From Clostridium aceticum (GTDB lineage: Bacteria > Bacillota > Clostridia > Peptostreptococcales > Natronincolaceae): DNA of 64,000 bases. Made by a program: the position numbers and the translations under genes. Location of the stretch: positions 620,001 through 684,000 of the forward strand of contig NZ_CP009687.1 of assembly GCF_001042715.1 (NCBI RefSeq), in the 5' to 3' direction. The notes under the pieces are model-generated. The model saw only the letters and a list, made by a program, of their open reading frames with translations. It was not told the DNA's origin and did not search any database. Positions 1 to 9,672 of this stretch are shown here, one piece after another (the stretch's first letter is position 1; each line of letters opens with the position of its first letter).

Positions 1-242
1 TTCCTAATGCAGAAATTATGATTCATCAACCATTAGGAGGAACTCGCGGTCAGGCAGAAGATATCCGTATTCATGCTGAGAGAATTCTCAAAACAAGAGA
101 TACTATAAATGATATATTAGCAGAAAGAACAGGACAGCCATTAGATCGTATTAAGAAGGATACTGACAGAGACTTCTTTATGTCTGCTCAAGAGGCGAAG
201 GAGTATGGTATTATTGACGAAGTAATTACCGCAAGAAAATAG
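1..242 (+). CDS. clpP: ATP-dependent Clp protease proteolytic subunit, 3' part
   Basis: Only the C-terminal 79 or so residues are inside the window; the reading frame is open from base 3. The segment containing [12 protein letters not shown] and the following region with the catalytic-triad aspartate ([16 protein letters not shown]) is characteristic of the ClpP serine protease, which forms the double heptameric proteolytic chamber used by ClpX and ClpC. The stop codon is 24 bases before clpX, so the two genes form the usual clpP-clpX operon. The start lies outside the window. Confidence 0.95.
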   Translation, partial: PNAEIMIHQPLGGTRGQAEDIRIHAERILKTRDTINDILAERTGQPLDRIKKDTDRDFFMSAQEAKEYGIIDEVITARK

Positions 243-266
243 TTGCGGATTAAGCGAGGTGTAAAG

Positions 267-1541
267 ATGTCTAGATTTGAGGATAAAAAGCAATTAAAAT
301 GCTCCTTTTGTGGTAAGTCTCAGGATCAAGTAAGGAGGTTGATTGCTGGTCCTAATGTATATATTTGTGATGAGTGTATAGAGTTATGTCAAGAGATTAT
401 TCAAGAAGAATTTGATGAGAACCTTGATGTTGACTTAGTAGATCTACCTAAGCCGCAGGAAATTAAGTCTATATTAGATCAATATGTTATAGGGCAGGAA
501 AAGGCTAAAAAGGCTCTGGCGGTAGCTGTATATAATCATTACAAAAGAGTGAATATGGATGTTAAAAGTGAAGATGTTGAACTGCAGAAAAGTAATATTG
601 TTATGTTGGGGCCTACAGGTTCTGGTAAGACGTTATTGGCTCAAACCTTGGCAAAGCTTTTAAACGTTCCCTTTGCTATCGCAGATGCAACTTCTTTAAC
701 AGAAGCAGGATATGTAGGAGAAGATGTAGAAAACATTTTATTGAAACTAATCCAGTCAGCTGATTATGATATAGAAAAAGCAGAAAAGGGTATTATTTAT
801 ATCGATGAAGTAGATAAAATAGCTAAGAAATCAGAAAATCCTTCCATTACTCGGGATGTAAGTGGAGAAGGTGTACAACAAGCACTATTGAAAATCTTAG
901 AGGGAACAGTAGCAAGCGTTCCACCTCAAGGGGGCAGGAAGCACCCTCATCAAGAGTTTATACAAATAGATACAACCAATATTTTGTTTATTTGTGGTGG
1001 GGCATTTGATGGCATAGATAAAATCATCCAGAAACGTACTGGAAAGAATTCTATGGGATTTGGCGCAGAAATTGCAAGTAAACAAAAAGTAGATATAGGT
1101 GCTTTGTTACAACAGATTCAACCTGAGGATTTACTAAAGTATGGTTTGATTCCTGAATTTGTAGGTAGATTACCAGTAGTAGTTACCTTGGATCAATTGG
1201 ATGAAGCTGCTTTAATTCAAATTCTAACAGAACCTAAAAATGCCTTAGTAAGACAGTATAAGCGACTATTTGAAATCGAAGATGTTAATTTAGATTTCGA
1301 AACAGACGCTTTAGAGTTCATTGCTAAGCGAGCTATTGAAAGAAAAACAGGAGCTAGAGGACTTAGAGGTATTGTAGAAGGCCTTTTGATGGATATTATG
1401 TATGATGTCCCCTCTAGGGATGATATTGATAAAATTACCATTACAAAGGACACAGTAATGAAGGGTGAAGAACCAACGATTACATTAAAAAGTCCTAATG
1501 CAACAAAAAGCAAAAAGAAACCTAAAGAATCAGCATCCTAA
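267..1541 (+). CDS. clpX: ATP-dependent Clp protease ATP-binding subunit ClpX
   Basis: 424-residue AAA+ unfoldase that feeds substrates to ClpP. The N-terminal zinc-binding domain has Cys12, Cys15, Cys34 and Cys37. It is followed by Walker A (GPTGSGKT), Walker B (IYIDEVDK), the GGRKH pore-2 region, the MGF ClpP-docking loop (after RTGKNS) and the sensor-2 GARGLRG motif. The ATG at 267 is chosen because GAGGTG lies 5 to 6 bases upstream; the frame is open from a TTG at 243, but that start has no ribosome site. Directly downstream of clpP and followed by a strong terminator. Confidence 0.97.
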   Translation: MSRFEDKKQLKCSFCGKSQDQVRRLIAGPNVYICDECIELCQEIIQEEFDENLDVDLVDLPKPQEIKSILDQYVIGQEKAKKALAVAVYNHYKRVNMDVKSEDVELQKSNIVMLGPTGSGKTLLAQTLAKLLNVPFAIADATSLTEAGYVGEDVENILLKLIQSADYDIEKAEKGIIYIDEVDKIAKKSENPSITRDVSGEGVQQALLKILEGTVASVPPQGGRKHPHQEFIQIDTTNILFICGGAFDGIDKIIQKRTGKNSMGFGAEIASKQKVDIGALLQQIQPEDLLKYGLIPEFVGRLPVVVTLDQLDEAALIQILTEPKNALVRQYKRLFEIEDVNLDFETDALEFIAKRAIERKTGARGLRGIVEGLLMDIMYDVPSRDDIDKITITKDTVMKGEEPTITLKSPNATKSKKKPKESAS

Positions 1542-1542
1542 T

Positions 1543-1582
1543 AAAAAAACCCTAAGTTATGATCATAACTTAGGGTTTTTTA
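1543..1582. terminator. Bidirectional Rho-independent terminator after clpX
   Basis: A perfect 11-bp stem (1550-1560 with 1565-1575) closes a GATC loop and is followed by a T run. An A run precedes it, so it can also serve the reversed chromate transporter gene that ends at 1613. Confidence 0.9.
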
Positions 1583-1612
1583 TGGTTCTGAGGAACTGTC
1601 TTGGCGCCATAT

Positions 1613-2137
1613 TTAGAAGGAATAAAAGACGATTCCCAGTATACCTGACAATAAAATGACCCCTATGGGATGCAGCTTGAATTTGTATAAAATTATAAAA
1701 ACGATACAAGCAATAATGAAACTGCGCAAATCAATAATAGAAGTTTGAAAGAGAGCTACGCAGGCGGCAGCAATCAAACCGATGACAGCAGGACGGATGC
1801 CACCAAAAACTCCTTCAACAAAGGGAGAATCTTTATACTGGATGATTAGGCGAGCCAAAGTAGTGACAAGAATGAAGGATACTAAAACAACGCCTAGGGT
1901 AGCAAGGACAGCTCCTACTACGCCGTATAGTCTAAAACCTATAAAGGTAGCACTATTAATAGCAATGGGACCAGGGGACATTTCGGAGATGGCAATAATA
2001 TCTACAAACTCTGTTGGTGTAAGCCATCCATGGATGTTTACTATTTCCTCTTCAATAAGAGGCAACATAGCATAGCCTCCACCAAAGCTAAAGGCACCAA
2101 TTTTTAAAAAAGTGATAAATAATCTAATGAGTCCCAC
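1613..2137 (-). CDS. Chromate transporter family protein, half-size (second of pair)
   Basis: 174-residue membrane protein of the CHR family (short-chain type, one CHR domain). It starts with the typical FLKIGAFSFGGGYAMLPLIEEE signature and has several hydrophobic segments. The GTG at 2137 is chosen because GGAGGGG lies just upstream; the longer open frame to 2230 runs back into the neighbouring gene. It overlaps the 3' end of the preceding CHR gene by 14 bases, so translation is probably coupled. Short-chain CHR proteins usually come as two complementary genes. Substrate could be chromate, sulfate or another anion; the sequence does not tell. Confidence 0.9.
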   Translation of the reverse strand: MGLIRLFITFLKIGAFSFGGGYAMLPLIEEEIVNIHGWLTPTEFVDIIAISEMSPGPIAINSATFIGFRLYGVVGAVLATLGVVLVSFILVTTLARLIIQYKDSPFVEGVFGGIRPAVIGLIAAACVALFQTSIIDLRSFIIACIVFIILYKFKLHPIGVILLSGILGIVFYSF

Positions 2138-2672
2138 GTTTCCCCTCCTTTTTTTTATGCAACAATCCTGCAACAGCACAAGATATGATAACAAGAATAG
2201 GATGGACTTTAAGCAACACAATACTAACAAAAGACAATACCATAATCACCATGTTGAAATCAGTTTTGGAAATGGGTTTAGATAACTTTAATGCTGCCAT
2301 AAGGATTAAGGCTACAATGGCAGGACGAACACCATGGAAAAATAATTGTATCGTATTTATATGCTTAATTTTATCGTAAAAAATAGCTAATACCATAATC
2401 ACTAGTAAAGAAGGCAAAACCGTGCCAATTAAGGTAAAGACTGCTCCTAAAATTCCTTTTACCTTATAACCTACGAAAACTGCTGTGTTGACAGCAATAG
2501 GTCCTGGCAAACTTTGAGCAACTGCAATAATGTCTAAAAACTCATTTTCTCTAATAAGATCATGGTTTTCAACCATTTCTTTTTGCATGATAGGAAGCAT
2601 GGCATAGCCCCCACCGAAGGTAAAGGCACCAACACGAAAAAAGATCGAAAACAATTTTAAGTAGTCCTTCAT
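2124..2672 (-). CDS. Chromate transporter family protein, half-size (first of pair)
   Basis: 182-residue CHR-family membrane protein. The N-terminal motif FRVGAFTFGGGYAMLPIMQKE and the later QSLPGPIAVNTAVFVGY motif are the family hallmarks. ATG at 2672 is preceded by GGAGGTG at good spacing. It pairs with the overlapping downstream CHR gene, the two together matching one full-length ChrA. The pair reads against clpX and lonB and sits between them, so it looks like an insertion into a normally compact protease cluster. Confidence 0.9.
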   Translation of the reverse strand: MKDYLKLFSIFFRVGAFTFGGGYAMLPIMQKEMVENHDLIRENEFLDIIAVAQSLPGPIAVNTAVFVGYKVKGILGAVFTLIGTVLPSLLVIMVLAIFYDKIKHINTIQLFFHGVRPAIVALILMAALKLSKPISKTDFNMVIMVLSFVSIVLLKVHPILVIISCAVAGLLHKKKEGKRGTH

Positions 2673-2723
2673 AGAATATACACCTCCATATGAAAATTTA
2701 AGGAAAGTCCTTTTCTTTTATTT

Positions 2724-2835
2724 AATTATCGTTAACGTTAACTTGAGCCATAATTTGTCATACTGAGTGGAACAAAGCGGCGTCGAAGGATCTTAGTGCT
2801 AGTAAAATGACATTATTCTTAGTATAACATAAATT
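2724..2835 (+). repeat. Dispersed intergenic repeat, family A, copy 1
   Basis: Begins with a GTTAAC-rich end, then a segment reading TTTGTCATACTGAGTGGAAC and a GTCGAAGGATCTTAG core. It is clearly related to 10493-10614 in the same orientation. It lies in the divergent gap between the CHR pair and lonB. Non-coding; the right end is degenerate. Confidence 0.75.
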
Positions 2836-2952
2836 ACAAATTTCATTGAAATAAATTACCTATTGTTGCTTATAATGACAGTTTTTCATACAGGATAATT
2901 CGTTTTTCAATGTACATACTAAAACTAGAAGTAAAAGAAAGGAGGTCATATT

Positions 2953-4638
2953 TTGCCTAATATCTTTTTTTTAGTGCAGTTCTTTTTTGCTATTGTGATT
3001 GGACTTTACTTTTTAGGTCTTTTGAAGAGCCAGCAAGGCAATAAATCTGCCATAGAAAAGGAATCAAAAAAGGAAATGGAAAAACTTAAGGAACTAAGGG
3101 AAAGTGCACTAACTGTACCCTTAGCAGAACATACAAGACCCTCGACTTTTGATGATATTATTGGTCAAGAAGATGGTTTGAAGGCGTTAAAGGCAGCTTT
3201 ATGCAGTCCGAATCCTCAACATGTTATTATTTATGGCCCTCCAGGAGTAGGAAAAACTGCAGCTGCTAGAGTAATCTTGGAAGAGGCAAAAAAAAGTGAG
3301 CTATCACCTTTTAATCAAAAATCTAAATTTATAGAGATGGATGCCACTACTTTACGGTTCGATGACAGGGGAATTGCAGATCCTCTAATGGGATCAGTAC
3401 ATGATCCCATTTATCAGGGAGCAGGACCCTTAGGACAAGCTGGTATTCCACAGCCAAAACCGGGAGCTGTTACAAAGGCTCATGGGGGGATTTTATTCTT
3501 AGATGAGATTGGAGAATTGCATTCAGTGCAGATGAATAAGCTTTTAAAGGTTTTAGAGGATAGAAAAGTTTATTTGGAGAGTGCTTATTATCATGCGGAG
3601 GATGAAAATGTTCCTAAACATATTCATGACATTTTTCAAAAAGGGTTACCAGCAGATTTTAGACTAGTAGGAGCTACAACAAAGGCTCCAGGAGATTTAC
3701 CACCAGCATTAAGGTCTCGCTGTGTAGAAATATATTTTTGCCCCTTAACACCAGAGCAAATAGGGGCCATTGTGAAAAATGCATGTAAAAAAAGTAATTT
3801 TGAAATGGAAGAAAGAGCTGTTGAAGAAGTAAAGAAGTATGCTACTAATGGTAGAGAAGCTGTTAATATTATACAGATTACAGGAGGCTTAGCCTTAACA
3901 GAGGGAAGAAAAAAAATAACCCTTCAAGATGTCCAGTGGGTGGTAGAAAGTGGTCACTATAGCCCAAGACCATCGAAAAAAATAGGTAAGGAACCTACAG
4001 TTGGTTTTGTCAATGGATTAGCGGTATATGGACCTAATATGGGTATGATCATAGAAATTGAGGTATCTGCCATTAAGTTGCCTACAAAAGGTCAAGGACG
4101 ATTGATTGTTACAGGGATTATTGATCGTGAGGAAACGAATGCACCTGGAAGAAGTTTACACAGAAGAAGTACCGCCTCTGACTCTGTAGACAACGTATTA
4201 ACTGTAATTAAAAAGTTTTTTAAAGTAGATCCTAAAGATTATGATATTCATGTAAACTTTCCAGGTGGGGTTCCTATAGATGGTCCTTCAGCAGGGATAA
4301 CTATAGTAACAGCTATATATTCTGCTATTACTAATCAGCCCGTAGATAACAGCTTAGCTATGACAGGAGAAATATCTATACGAGGTGCTATTAAACCAGT
4401 AGGAGGAATCACAGCAAAAATAGAAGCGGCAAAAGAGGCAGGATGTACTCGAGTACTTATCCCCAAGGATAATTATCAAGAACGTTTTAAAGAATTAAGT
4501 ATAGAAGTAATTCCTGTAGACAATATAGAGGAAGTTATTGCACTGGCTATGGAAGTTAAAGATTATAAAGAGAAAAAATCCTCTCCAGTTGAAACAATAG
4601 ATTTTGCTGCCGCCTTGGGGAACAAAGATAAAAAGTAG
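2953..4638 (+). CDS. lonB: Lon-like ATP-dependent protease LonB
   Basis: 561-residue membrane-anchored AAA+ protease. Residues 1-25 form one hydrophobic anchor. The AAA+ core has Walker A (GPPGVGKT, near residue 98) and Walker B (ILFLDEIGE). The C-terminal Lon protease domain has the catalytic Ser in DGPSAGI and the Lys in GGITAKIEAA. It lacks the large N-terminal domain of LonA, as usual for LonB; in Bacillus the homologue acts in the forespore. The start is TTG at 2953 behind AAAGGAGGTC at a 6-base gap. The stop codon lies inside the stem of the following terminator. Confidence 0.95.
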   Translation: MPNIFFLVQFFFAIVIGLYFLGLLKSQQGNKSAIEKESKKEMEKLKELRESALTVPLAEHTRPSTFDDIIGQEDGLKALKAALCSPNPQHVIIYGPPGVGKTAAARVILEEAKKSELSPFNQKSKFIEMDATTLRFDDRGIADPLMGSVHDPIYQGAGPLGQAGIPQPKPGAVTKAHGGILFLDEIGELHSVQMNKLLKVLEDRKVYLESAYYHAEDENVPKHIHDIFQKGLPADFRLVGATTKAPGDLPPALRSRCVEIYFCPLTPEQIGAIVKNACKKSNFEMEERAVEEVKKYATNGREAVNIIQITGGLALTEGRKKITLQDVQWVVESGHYSPRPSKKIGKEPTVGFVNGLAVYGPNMGMIIEIEVSAIKLPTKGQGRLIVTGIIDREETNAPGRSLHRRSTASDSVDNVLTVIKKFFKVDPKDYDIHVNFPGGVPIDGPSAGITIVTAIYSAITNQPVDNSLAMTGEISIRGAIKPVGGITAKIEAAKEAGCTRVLIPKDNYQERFKELSIEVIPVDNIEEVIALAMEVKDYKEKKSSPVETIDFAAALGNKDKK

Positions 4639-4656
4639 TCATAGACTACTTTTTTC
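4630..4656 (+). terminator. Terminator overlapping the lonB stop codon
   Basis: Stem of about 11 bp (AAAAGTAGTC, ATA loop, GACTACTTTT) followed by T residues. The left arm contains the lonB TAG stop, so lonB and lonA are probably at least partly separate transcripts. A TATAAT hexamer at 4670-4675 just beyond could be the lonA -10 box, but I see no clear -35 partner. Confidence 0.8.
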
Positions 4657-4765
4657 ACGCTTTATTTGATATAATAGTGGAAATTAGGGTAAAATATTGA
4701 AAAAAGTAGTATGAAACGATATAATAATAATCAACTGTGCGATTATAATAAAAGGAGTAGATAAT

Positions 4766-7117
4766 ATGGTAGAAAAAGAAACTTCTATTTCAACTCGTAC
4801 AATTCCTTTGATTCCTTTGAGGGGATTAAACGTCTTTCCATATATGGTTATACACTTTGATGTAGGTAGAGAACGTTCTATTAATGCATTAGAGGAAGCC
4901 ATGGTAAATGATCAACTGGTTTTTTTAGTTGCTCAAAAGGAGGCTGAAGTGAATGCCCCTACACTGGAAGATCTTTATGAAGTAGGTACGATTGCTAAAA
5001 TTAAACAAATGTTAAAGTTACCTGGGGATACCATAAGAGTATTGGTGGAGGGGATTTCCAGAGGTAAAATTACCCATGTAGTACAGGAGACACCGTATTT
5101 TCAAGTGGAAATAGAGGAAAAAACCTATAAAACAGAAATGGAAGTAGACAGTGAAACAGAGGCTTTAATGCGTAGTGTGGTGGACTCCTTTGAGGAATAC
5201 GTAGAAGTAAGTAATAAAATTTCATCAGAAATTTTGATCACTATAGCAGAGATAGAGATGCCTGGAAGATTAGCGGATACAATCGCTTCAAATGTTTTTA
5301 TTAAGCCAGGACAAAAACAGGAAATCCTAGAGGCTTTTGATCCAGTTGTGAGGTTAGAAATCTTATATAAGATTTTGCTAGAAGAAATTGAAATTTTAGA
5401 AATAGAGAAAAAGATTAATAATCGTGTAAAAAAACAAATCAACAAAGTTCAAAAAGAGTATTATTTGAGGGAACAGTTAAAGGCGATACAGAAGGAACTA
5501 GGAGAAGATGAGGGTATTGTAGAGGAAGTGGCTGAGTACAAGGAAAAGCTTAATAAATTGAAATTTCCTAAAGATATCCATGAAAAAATTGATAGAGAAA
5601 TTGATAGGTTGTTAAAGTTATCTCCTGCTTCAGCAGAAACAGGAGTGATTCGTAATTACATAGATTGGGCTTTAAACCTACCTTGGACGAAGGAGACCAA
5701 AGATAAGCTGGAGTTAAAAAAATCAGCGGAAATTTTAGATGAAGATCATTATGGCTTGAAGAAGGTTAAAGAAAGAATACTAGAATACTTAGCTATACGG
5801 CAACTGGCAAAGTCCATGAAAGGACCAATTTTATGTCTAGTAGGACCTCCTGGTGTAGGTAAGACATCTATCGCTAAGTCTATTGCTCGATCTCTCAATA
5901 GAAAATTTGTTCGAATGTCTTTGGGTGGTGTAAGAGACGAAGCAGAAATAAGAGGACATAGAAGAACTTATGTAGGTGCTATTCCTGGGAGAATTATTTC
6001 TTCTATTCGTCAAGCAGGGACAAAAAATCCATTATTTTTATTAGATGAAATTGATAAATTGGCCAGTGATTTTAGAGGAGATCCTGCATCAGCACTTTTA
6101 GAAGTACTGGACCCAGAACAAAACCATGATTTTACAGATCATTTTATGGAAATGCCCTTTAATCTTTCTAAGGTTATGTTTATAACAACCGCTAACACAT
6201 TGGATACCATACCAAGGCCTCTATTAGACCGTATGGAAGTGATTCGAATAGCGGGATATACAGAGGAAGAAAAGCTAAACATCGTTTCTAAGTATTTGCT
6301 GCCTAAACAGATTAAAGAACATGGTTTAAAGCCAGAAATGTTAAAGGTATCAGAAAAAGCTTTAAGAGATATTATCAACTACTACACTAGAGAAGCAGGA
6401 GTAAGAAACTTAGAAAGACAGATAGCTAATTTATGTCGAAAAGTGGCAAAAAGAGTAGTAGAAGAGAAATTAAAGATGATTCGGATTTCTCCTGCTAATT
6501 TAGCAAAATATCTAGGTAAACCAATTTATCGTTACGAAATGGCAAATCAAAAAGATGAAGTGGGTGTGGTAAGAGGTTTAGCTTGGACGATGGTAGGCGG
6601 AGATACATTATCTATTGAAGTAACCCCCATGAAGGGCAATGGTAAATTAGTGCTGACAGGTCAGTTGGGCGATGTAATGAAGGAGTCTGCTAGGGCAGGT
6701 ATTAGTTACATTCGTTCAAGAGAAGAAGCATTAAAGATCGATCCGGAATTTCATACTAACCTAGATATTCATATTCATATTCCAGAAGGAGCCACGCCAA
6801 AAGACGGTCCTTCTGCTGGTATTACCATGGCTACTGCGGTTATTTCTGCTTTGACGAATATCCCAGTTTATAAAGATGTTGCTATGACAGGAGAAATCAC
6901 TTTGAGGGGAAGAGTCTTACCAGTAGGGGGAATTAAAGAAAAGGTATTGGCTGCCAATAGAGCAGGGATAAAAAAGGTATTACTCCCTATAGAAAACAAA
7001 AGAGATTTAGAAGAAATACCAGAAAATGTAAAAAAGAAAATGGAATTTGTCTTTGTAGATCATATGGATGAGGTACTGGAGCATGCCTTGAAAAGGAGCG
7101 TAAAAGATGAAGATTAA
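4766..7117 (+). CDS. lon: ATP-dependent protease La (LonA)
   Basis: 783-residue cytoplasmic Lon protease, the usual length. Order: N-terminal substrate-binding domain ([16 protein letters not shown]), coiled-coil linker, AAA+ module with Walker A (GPPGVGKTS, about residue 357) and Walker B ([10 protein letters not shown]), and the Ser-Lys protease domain with [10 protein letters not shown] and [10 protein letters not shown]. Start ATG follows AAAGGAG. The 3' end overlaps engB by 11 bases, matching the conserved lon-engB arrangement of Bacillota. Confidence 0.97.
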   Translation: MVEKETSISTRTIPLIPLRGLNVFPYMVIHFDVGRERSINALEEAMVNDQLVFLVAQKEAEVNAPTLEDLYEVGTIAKIKQMLKLPGDTIRVLVEGISRGKITHVVQETPYFQVEIEEKTYKTEMEVDSETEALMRSVVDSFEEYVEVSNKISSEILITIAEIEMPGRLADTIASNVFIKPGQKQEILEAFDPVVRLEILYKILLEEIEILEIEKKINNRVKKQINKVQKEYYLREQLKAIQKELGEDEGIVEEVAEYKEKLNKLKFPKDIHEKIDREIDRLLKLSPASAETGVIRNYIDWALNLPWTKETKDKLELKKSAEILDEDHYGLKKVKERILEYLAIRQLAKSMKGPILCLVGPPGVGKTSIAKSIARSLNRKFVRMSLGGVRDEAEIRGHRRTYVGAIPGRIISSIRQAGTKNPLFLLDEIDKLASDFRGDPASALLEVLDPEQNHDFTDHFMEMPFNLSKVMFITTANTLDTIPRPLLDRMEVIRIAGYTEEEKLNIVSKYLLPKQIKEHGLKPEMLKVSEKALRDIINYYTREAGVRNLERQIANLCRKVAKRVVEEKLKMIRISPANLAKYLGKPIYRYEMANQKDEVGVVRGLAWTMVGGDTLSIEVTPMKGNGKLVLTGQLGDVMKESARAGISYIRSREEALKIDPEFHTNLDIHIHIPEGATPKDGPSAGITMATAVISALTNIPVYKDVAMTGEITLRGRVLPVGGIKEKVLAANRAGIKKVLLPIENKRDLEEIPENVKKKMEFVFVDHMDEVLEHALKRSVKDED

Positions 7118-7730
7118 AACTTCAGACTTTGTTACTAGTGCAGTGGCGCCTAGCCAATATCCAGAAGATATGTTGCCAGAAGTTGCATTGGTAGGCAGGT
7201 CCAATGTCGGAAAGTCTTCTACGATTAATACGATGCTGGGGAGAAAAAAACTAGCCAGAATAAGTGCCACACCAGGAAAAACAAGGACCATCAACTTTTT
7301 CATCATCAACAAGGAATTTTACTTAGTAGATTTGCCAGGGTATGGTTATGCAAAAGTGTCAAAAACAGAAAAAGCATCTTGGGGAAAGACTATGGAAACT
7401 TACTTGGCAAGTAGAAAAAATCTTCAAGAAGTAATTTTATTAGTGGATATAAGACACGAACCTACCAATGATGATAAGATGATGTATGATTGGTTGAAGC
7501 ATTTTGGCTATGGCAGTAGGGTGATTGCTACGAAACTTGATAAAATCACAAGATCTCAGCTGCAAAAAAATCTTAAAATCATTCGGCAAAAACTAGAGAT
7601 GACCAAAGAGGACAGAATTTTACCAGTATCTTCTCTAAAGAAGCAAGGCGTAGAGGAAGTCTGGAACAGCATTGAGGAATTGTTTATTGAAAGACAGTTG
7701 CCTATTACAATAGAAGAAGCTCCAAAGTAA
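7107..7730 (+). CDS. engB: Ribosome biogenesis GTP-binding protein EngB/YsxC
   Basis: 207-residue GTPase needed for assembly of the large ribosomal subunit. G1 motif GRSNVGKSS, switch region with [11 protein letters not shown]3 DLPGYGYA and G4 TKLDK are all present. It overlaps the lon 3' end and is preceded by GGAGCG inside lon. A 15-bp hairpin begins at its last codons. Confidence 0.96.
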   Translation: MKIKTSDFVTSAVAPSQYPEDMLPEVALVGRSNVGKSSTINTMLGRKKLARISATPGKTRTINFFIINKEFYLVDLPGYGYAKVSKTEKASWGKTMETYLASRKNLQEVILLVDIRHEPTNDDKMMYDWLKHFGYGSRVIATKLDKITRSQLQKNLKIIRQKLEMTKEDRILPVSSLKKQGVEEVWNSIEELFIERQLPITIEEAPK

Positions 7731-7762
7731 TAAATTACTTTGGAGCTTCTGACTCTTTTTTG
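7716..7762. terminator. Terminator after engB, convergent with rubredoxin
   Basis: Perfect 15-bp stem (7716-7730 with 7735-7749, loop TAAA) whose left arm contains the last codons and stop of engB, followed by a T run. It sits between two convergent genes and can act on both strands. Confidence 0.85.
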
Positions 7763-7783
7763 ATTATAAATTAGTAGTAGCTA

Positions 7784-7945
7784 CTACTCTTCTAGTTCAA
7801 ACATATCTTTGCCAACACCACAGATAGGACAAACCCAATCATCTGGAATATCTTCAAAAGCTGTTCCAGCAGCAACACCTGAATCTGGATCTCCTACCTC
7901 AGGATCATAAACATAACCACATGGTGTACATACATATTTTTTCAT
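7784..7945 (-). CDS. Rubredoxin
   Basis: 53-residue one-iron electron carrier. Both Fe(Cys)4 half-sites are present: [10 protein letters not shown] near the N-terminus and CPICGVGKD near the C-terminus, with the conserved aromatic core (YVYDPE, IPDDWVC). ATG at 7945 is preceded on the minus strand by AAGGAGAT. Rubredoxins in anaerobes serve oxygen and superoxide reduction. It stands alone here, convergent with engB. Confidence 0.96.
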   Translation of the reverse strand: MKKYVCTPCGYVYDPEVGDPDSGVAAGTAFEDIPDDWVCPICGVGKDMFELEE

Positions 7946-8081
7946 ACTTGTATATCTCCTTTCTTAATGTTTTTCAAAATAATATATTTTATGTATTCAC
8001 AATAGCATTATACCCGTTTGAAAAAATATTAAACAAAAAATAAATATAAAAATAATCTTTAATATTTCCTTTGGGAGAGCG

Positions 8082-8110
8082 TTGACATCTTAGGAATTTT
8101 TATATATAAT
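8082..8110 (+). promoter_or_regulatory. Sigma-A promoter for the proAB T-box transcript
   Basis: Consensus TTGACA at 8082-8087 and consensus TATAAT at 8105-8110 with an exact 17-base spacer. It lies immediately upstream of the T-box leader, so transcription should start near 8117. Confidence 0.88.
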
Positions 8111-8139
8111 CATTTTAAAATACAATACTTCAAAGTAAA

Positions 8140-8388
8140 TAATTGCATAATTTAAGTGAATAGAGATAAATGCTGGGAAAGAGCACAGTAAAAGGGTGAT
8201 GTTTTATAGAGAGTAGGATATTGGTGGAAGTCCTATAGGCTAGCCTTTTGAACCCCCTCTGGAGCCTATGATGATAAAGTCATTACGGTAGTAATCACGT
8301 TAAGATTACAGCAAGTGAGCTAATTTAGTTAATTAGGGTGGTACCGCGGGTAAACTCTCGTCCCTTTTAGGGGATGAGGGTTTTTTTA
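8140..8388 (+). promoter_or_regulatory. T-box riboswitch (probably proline-specific) controlling proAB
   Basis: The leader has the stem I features of T-boxes (AGAGAG then GGTGGAAG, about 8204-8230), a specifier region in which GAA is followed by CCC at 8253-8255 (a proline codon), and the T-box sequence AGGGTGGTACCGCGGG at 8335-8350. It ends in an intrinsic terminator (GTCCC/GGGAT stem, then seven T from 8381). Uncharged tRNA-Pro would pair with the specifier and the T-box bulge and allow read-through into proA. The codon was read from sequence context, not from a folded model. Confidence 0.9.
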
Positions 8389-8420
8389 TTTGCTCATAAT
8401 ACTTTTGAAGGAGTGATAAA

Positions 8421-9662
8421 ATGATGACATTCGTTGAACAATGCAAAACATTAAAAAAAGCAGCCCAGGTTTTAGGGAGTACAGATACAAAGGCAAAAAA
8501 TGAAGCATTAAGACAGGTGGCCATTAGCTTAAACCAATACGAAGACTATATTTTGCAGGAAAATGCTAAGGATATTGAAAATGCAAAACAAAATCATATG
8601 AAGGAAAGTCTTATTGATCGCTTGAGGTTAACTAAAGATAGAATACAAGGAATGATAGACAGTATTTATACCATCATCGATTTAAAGGACCCAGTATGGA
8701 GAAGTAATGATGTATGGACATTGGAAAATGGTTTAACCATCAGTAAGATGACGGTACCTATAGGGGTGATTGGCATTATCTATGAATCAAGACCTAATGT
8801 GACAGTAGATGCTTTTTCCCTAACCCTAAAAAGCGGAAACTGTATTTTGTTGAGGGGCAGCTCTACTTCTATCAATTCTAACAGAGCACTAGTATATGCT
8901 ATCAAAGAAGGATTGAAAAATAGTGCTATATCTCAAGAGGTGATTGGTTTTGTAGATGATACAGACCGAGGCATTGTAAAAGAAATGTTAACCTTAAATG
9001 AATACATTGATTTAATTATTCCTAGAGGTGGTAAGGATTTAATTGATTTTGTAGTAAAAAATGCTACTGTACCTACCATCGAGACGGGTGTAGGAAACTG
9101 CCATATTTTTGTGGATGAAGATAGTGATTTAGAAAAAGCCATAGATATTATAGAAAATGCCAAGGTTCAGCGTCCAGGCGTTTGTAATGCTTGTGAAACT
9201 GTACTAATACATGAAAAAATTGCTGAAGTGTTGTTACCTAAACTATATGACCGTATAGGAAGCAAGGTAGAAATTCGTGGCTGTGCAGCAGTGAAAAAAC
9301 TGATAGATGTCAAGGCCGCCACCGATGAAGATTGGGCAGAGGAATATTTAGATTATATTTTGGCAGTAAAGCTGGTAAAAAGTATTGACGACGCTATTGA
9401 GCATATCAATCAATATGGCAGCAAGCACTCAGAGGCAATTTTGACAGAAAACTTCACTCATGCTAATACTTTCTTAAGACAAGTGGATGCAGCAGCAGTT
9501 TATGTTAATGCTTCCACTAGGTTTACAGACGGAGGAGAGTTTGGTTTTGGTGGAGAAATGGGTATTAGTACACAAAAAATGCATGCCAGAGGGCCTATGG
9601 GTTTAAATGAACTGGTGACAGTAAAATATACTATTGTGGGCAATGGACAAATTAGAGAATAG
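8421..9662 (+). CDS. proA: Glutamate-5-semialdehyde dehydrogenase (gamma-glutamyl phosphate reductase)
   Basis: 413-residue NADPH-dependent enzyme of the aldehyde dehydrogenase fold, second step of proline synthesis. Visible motifs are GVIGIIYESRPNVTVDA, LRGSSTS, the active-site Cys region GVCNACETVL and the C-terminal FTDGGEFGFGGEMGISTQK. Two adjacent ATG codons (8421, 8424) follow GAAGGAGTG. Controlled by the T-box upstream and followed 10 bases later by proB. Confidence 0.97.
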   Translation: MMTFVEQCKTLKKAAQVLGSTDTKAKNEALRQVAISLNQYEDYILQENAKDIENAKQNHMKESLIDRLRLTKDRIQGMIDSIYTIIDLKDPVWRSNDVWTLENGLTISKMTVPIGVIGIIYESRPNVTVDAFSLTLKSGNCILLRGSSTSINSNRALVYAIKEGLKNSAISQEVIGFVDDTDRGIVKEMLTLNEYIDLIIPRGGKDLIDFVVKNATVPTIETGVGNCHIFVDEDSDLEKAIDIIENAKVQRPGVCNACETVLIHEKIAEVLLPKLYDRIGSKVEIRGCAAVKKLIDVKAATDEDWAEEYLDYILAVKLVKSIDDAIEHINQYGSKHSEAILTENFTHANTFLRQVDAAAVYVNASTRFTDGGEFGFGGEMGISTQKMHARGPMGLNELVTVKYTIVGNGQIRE

Positions 9663-9672
9663 AGGGGTAGAG

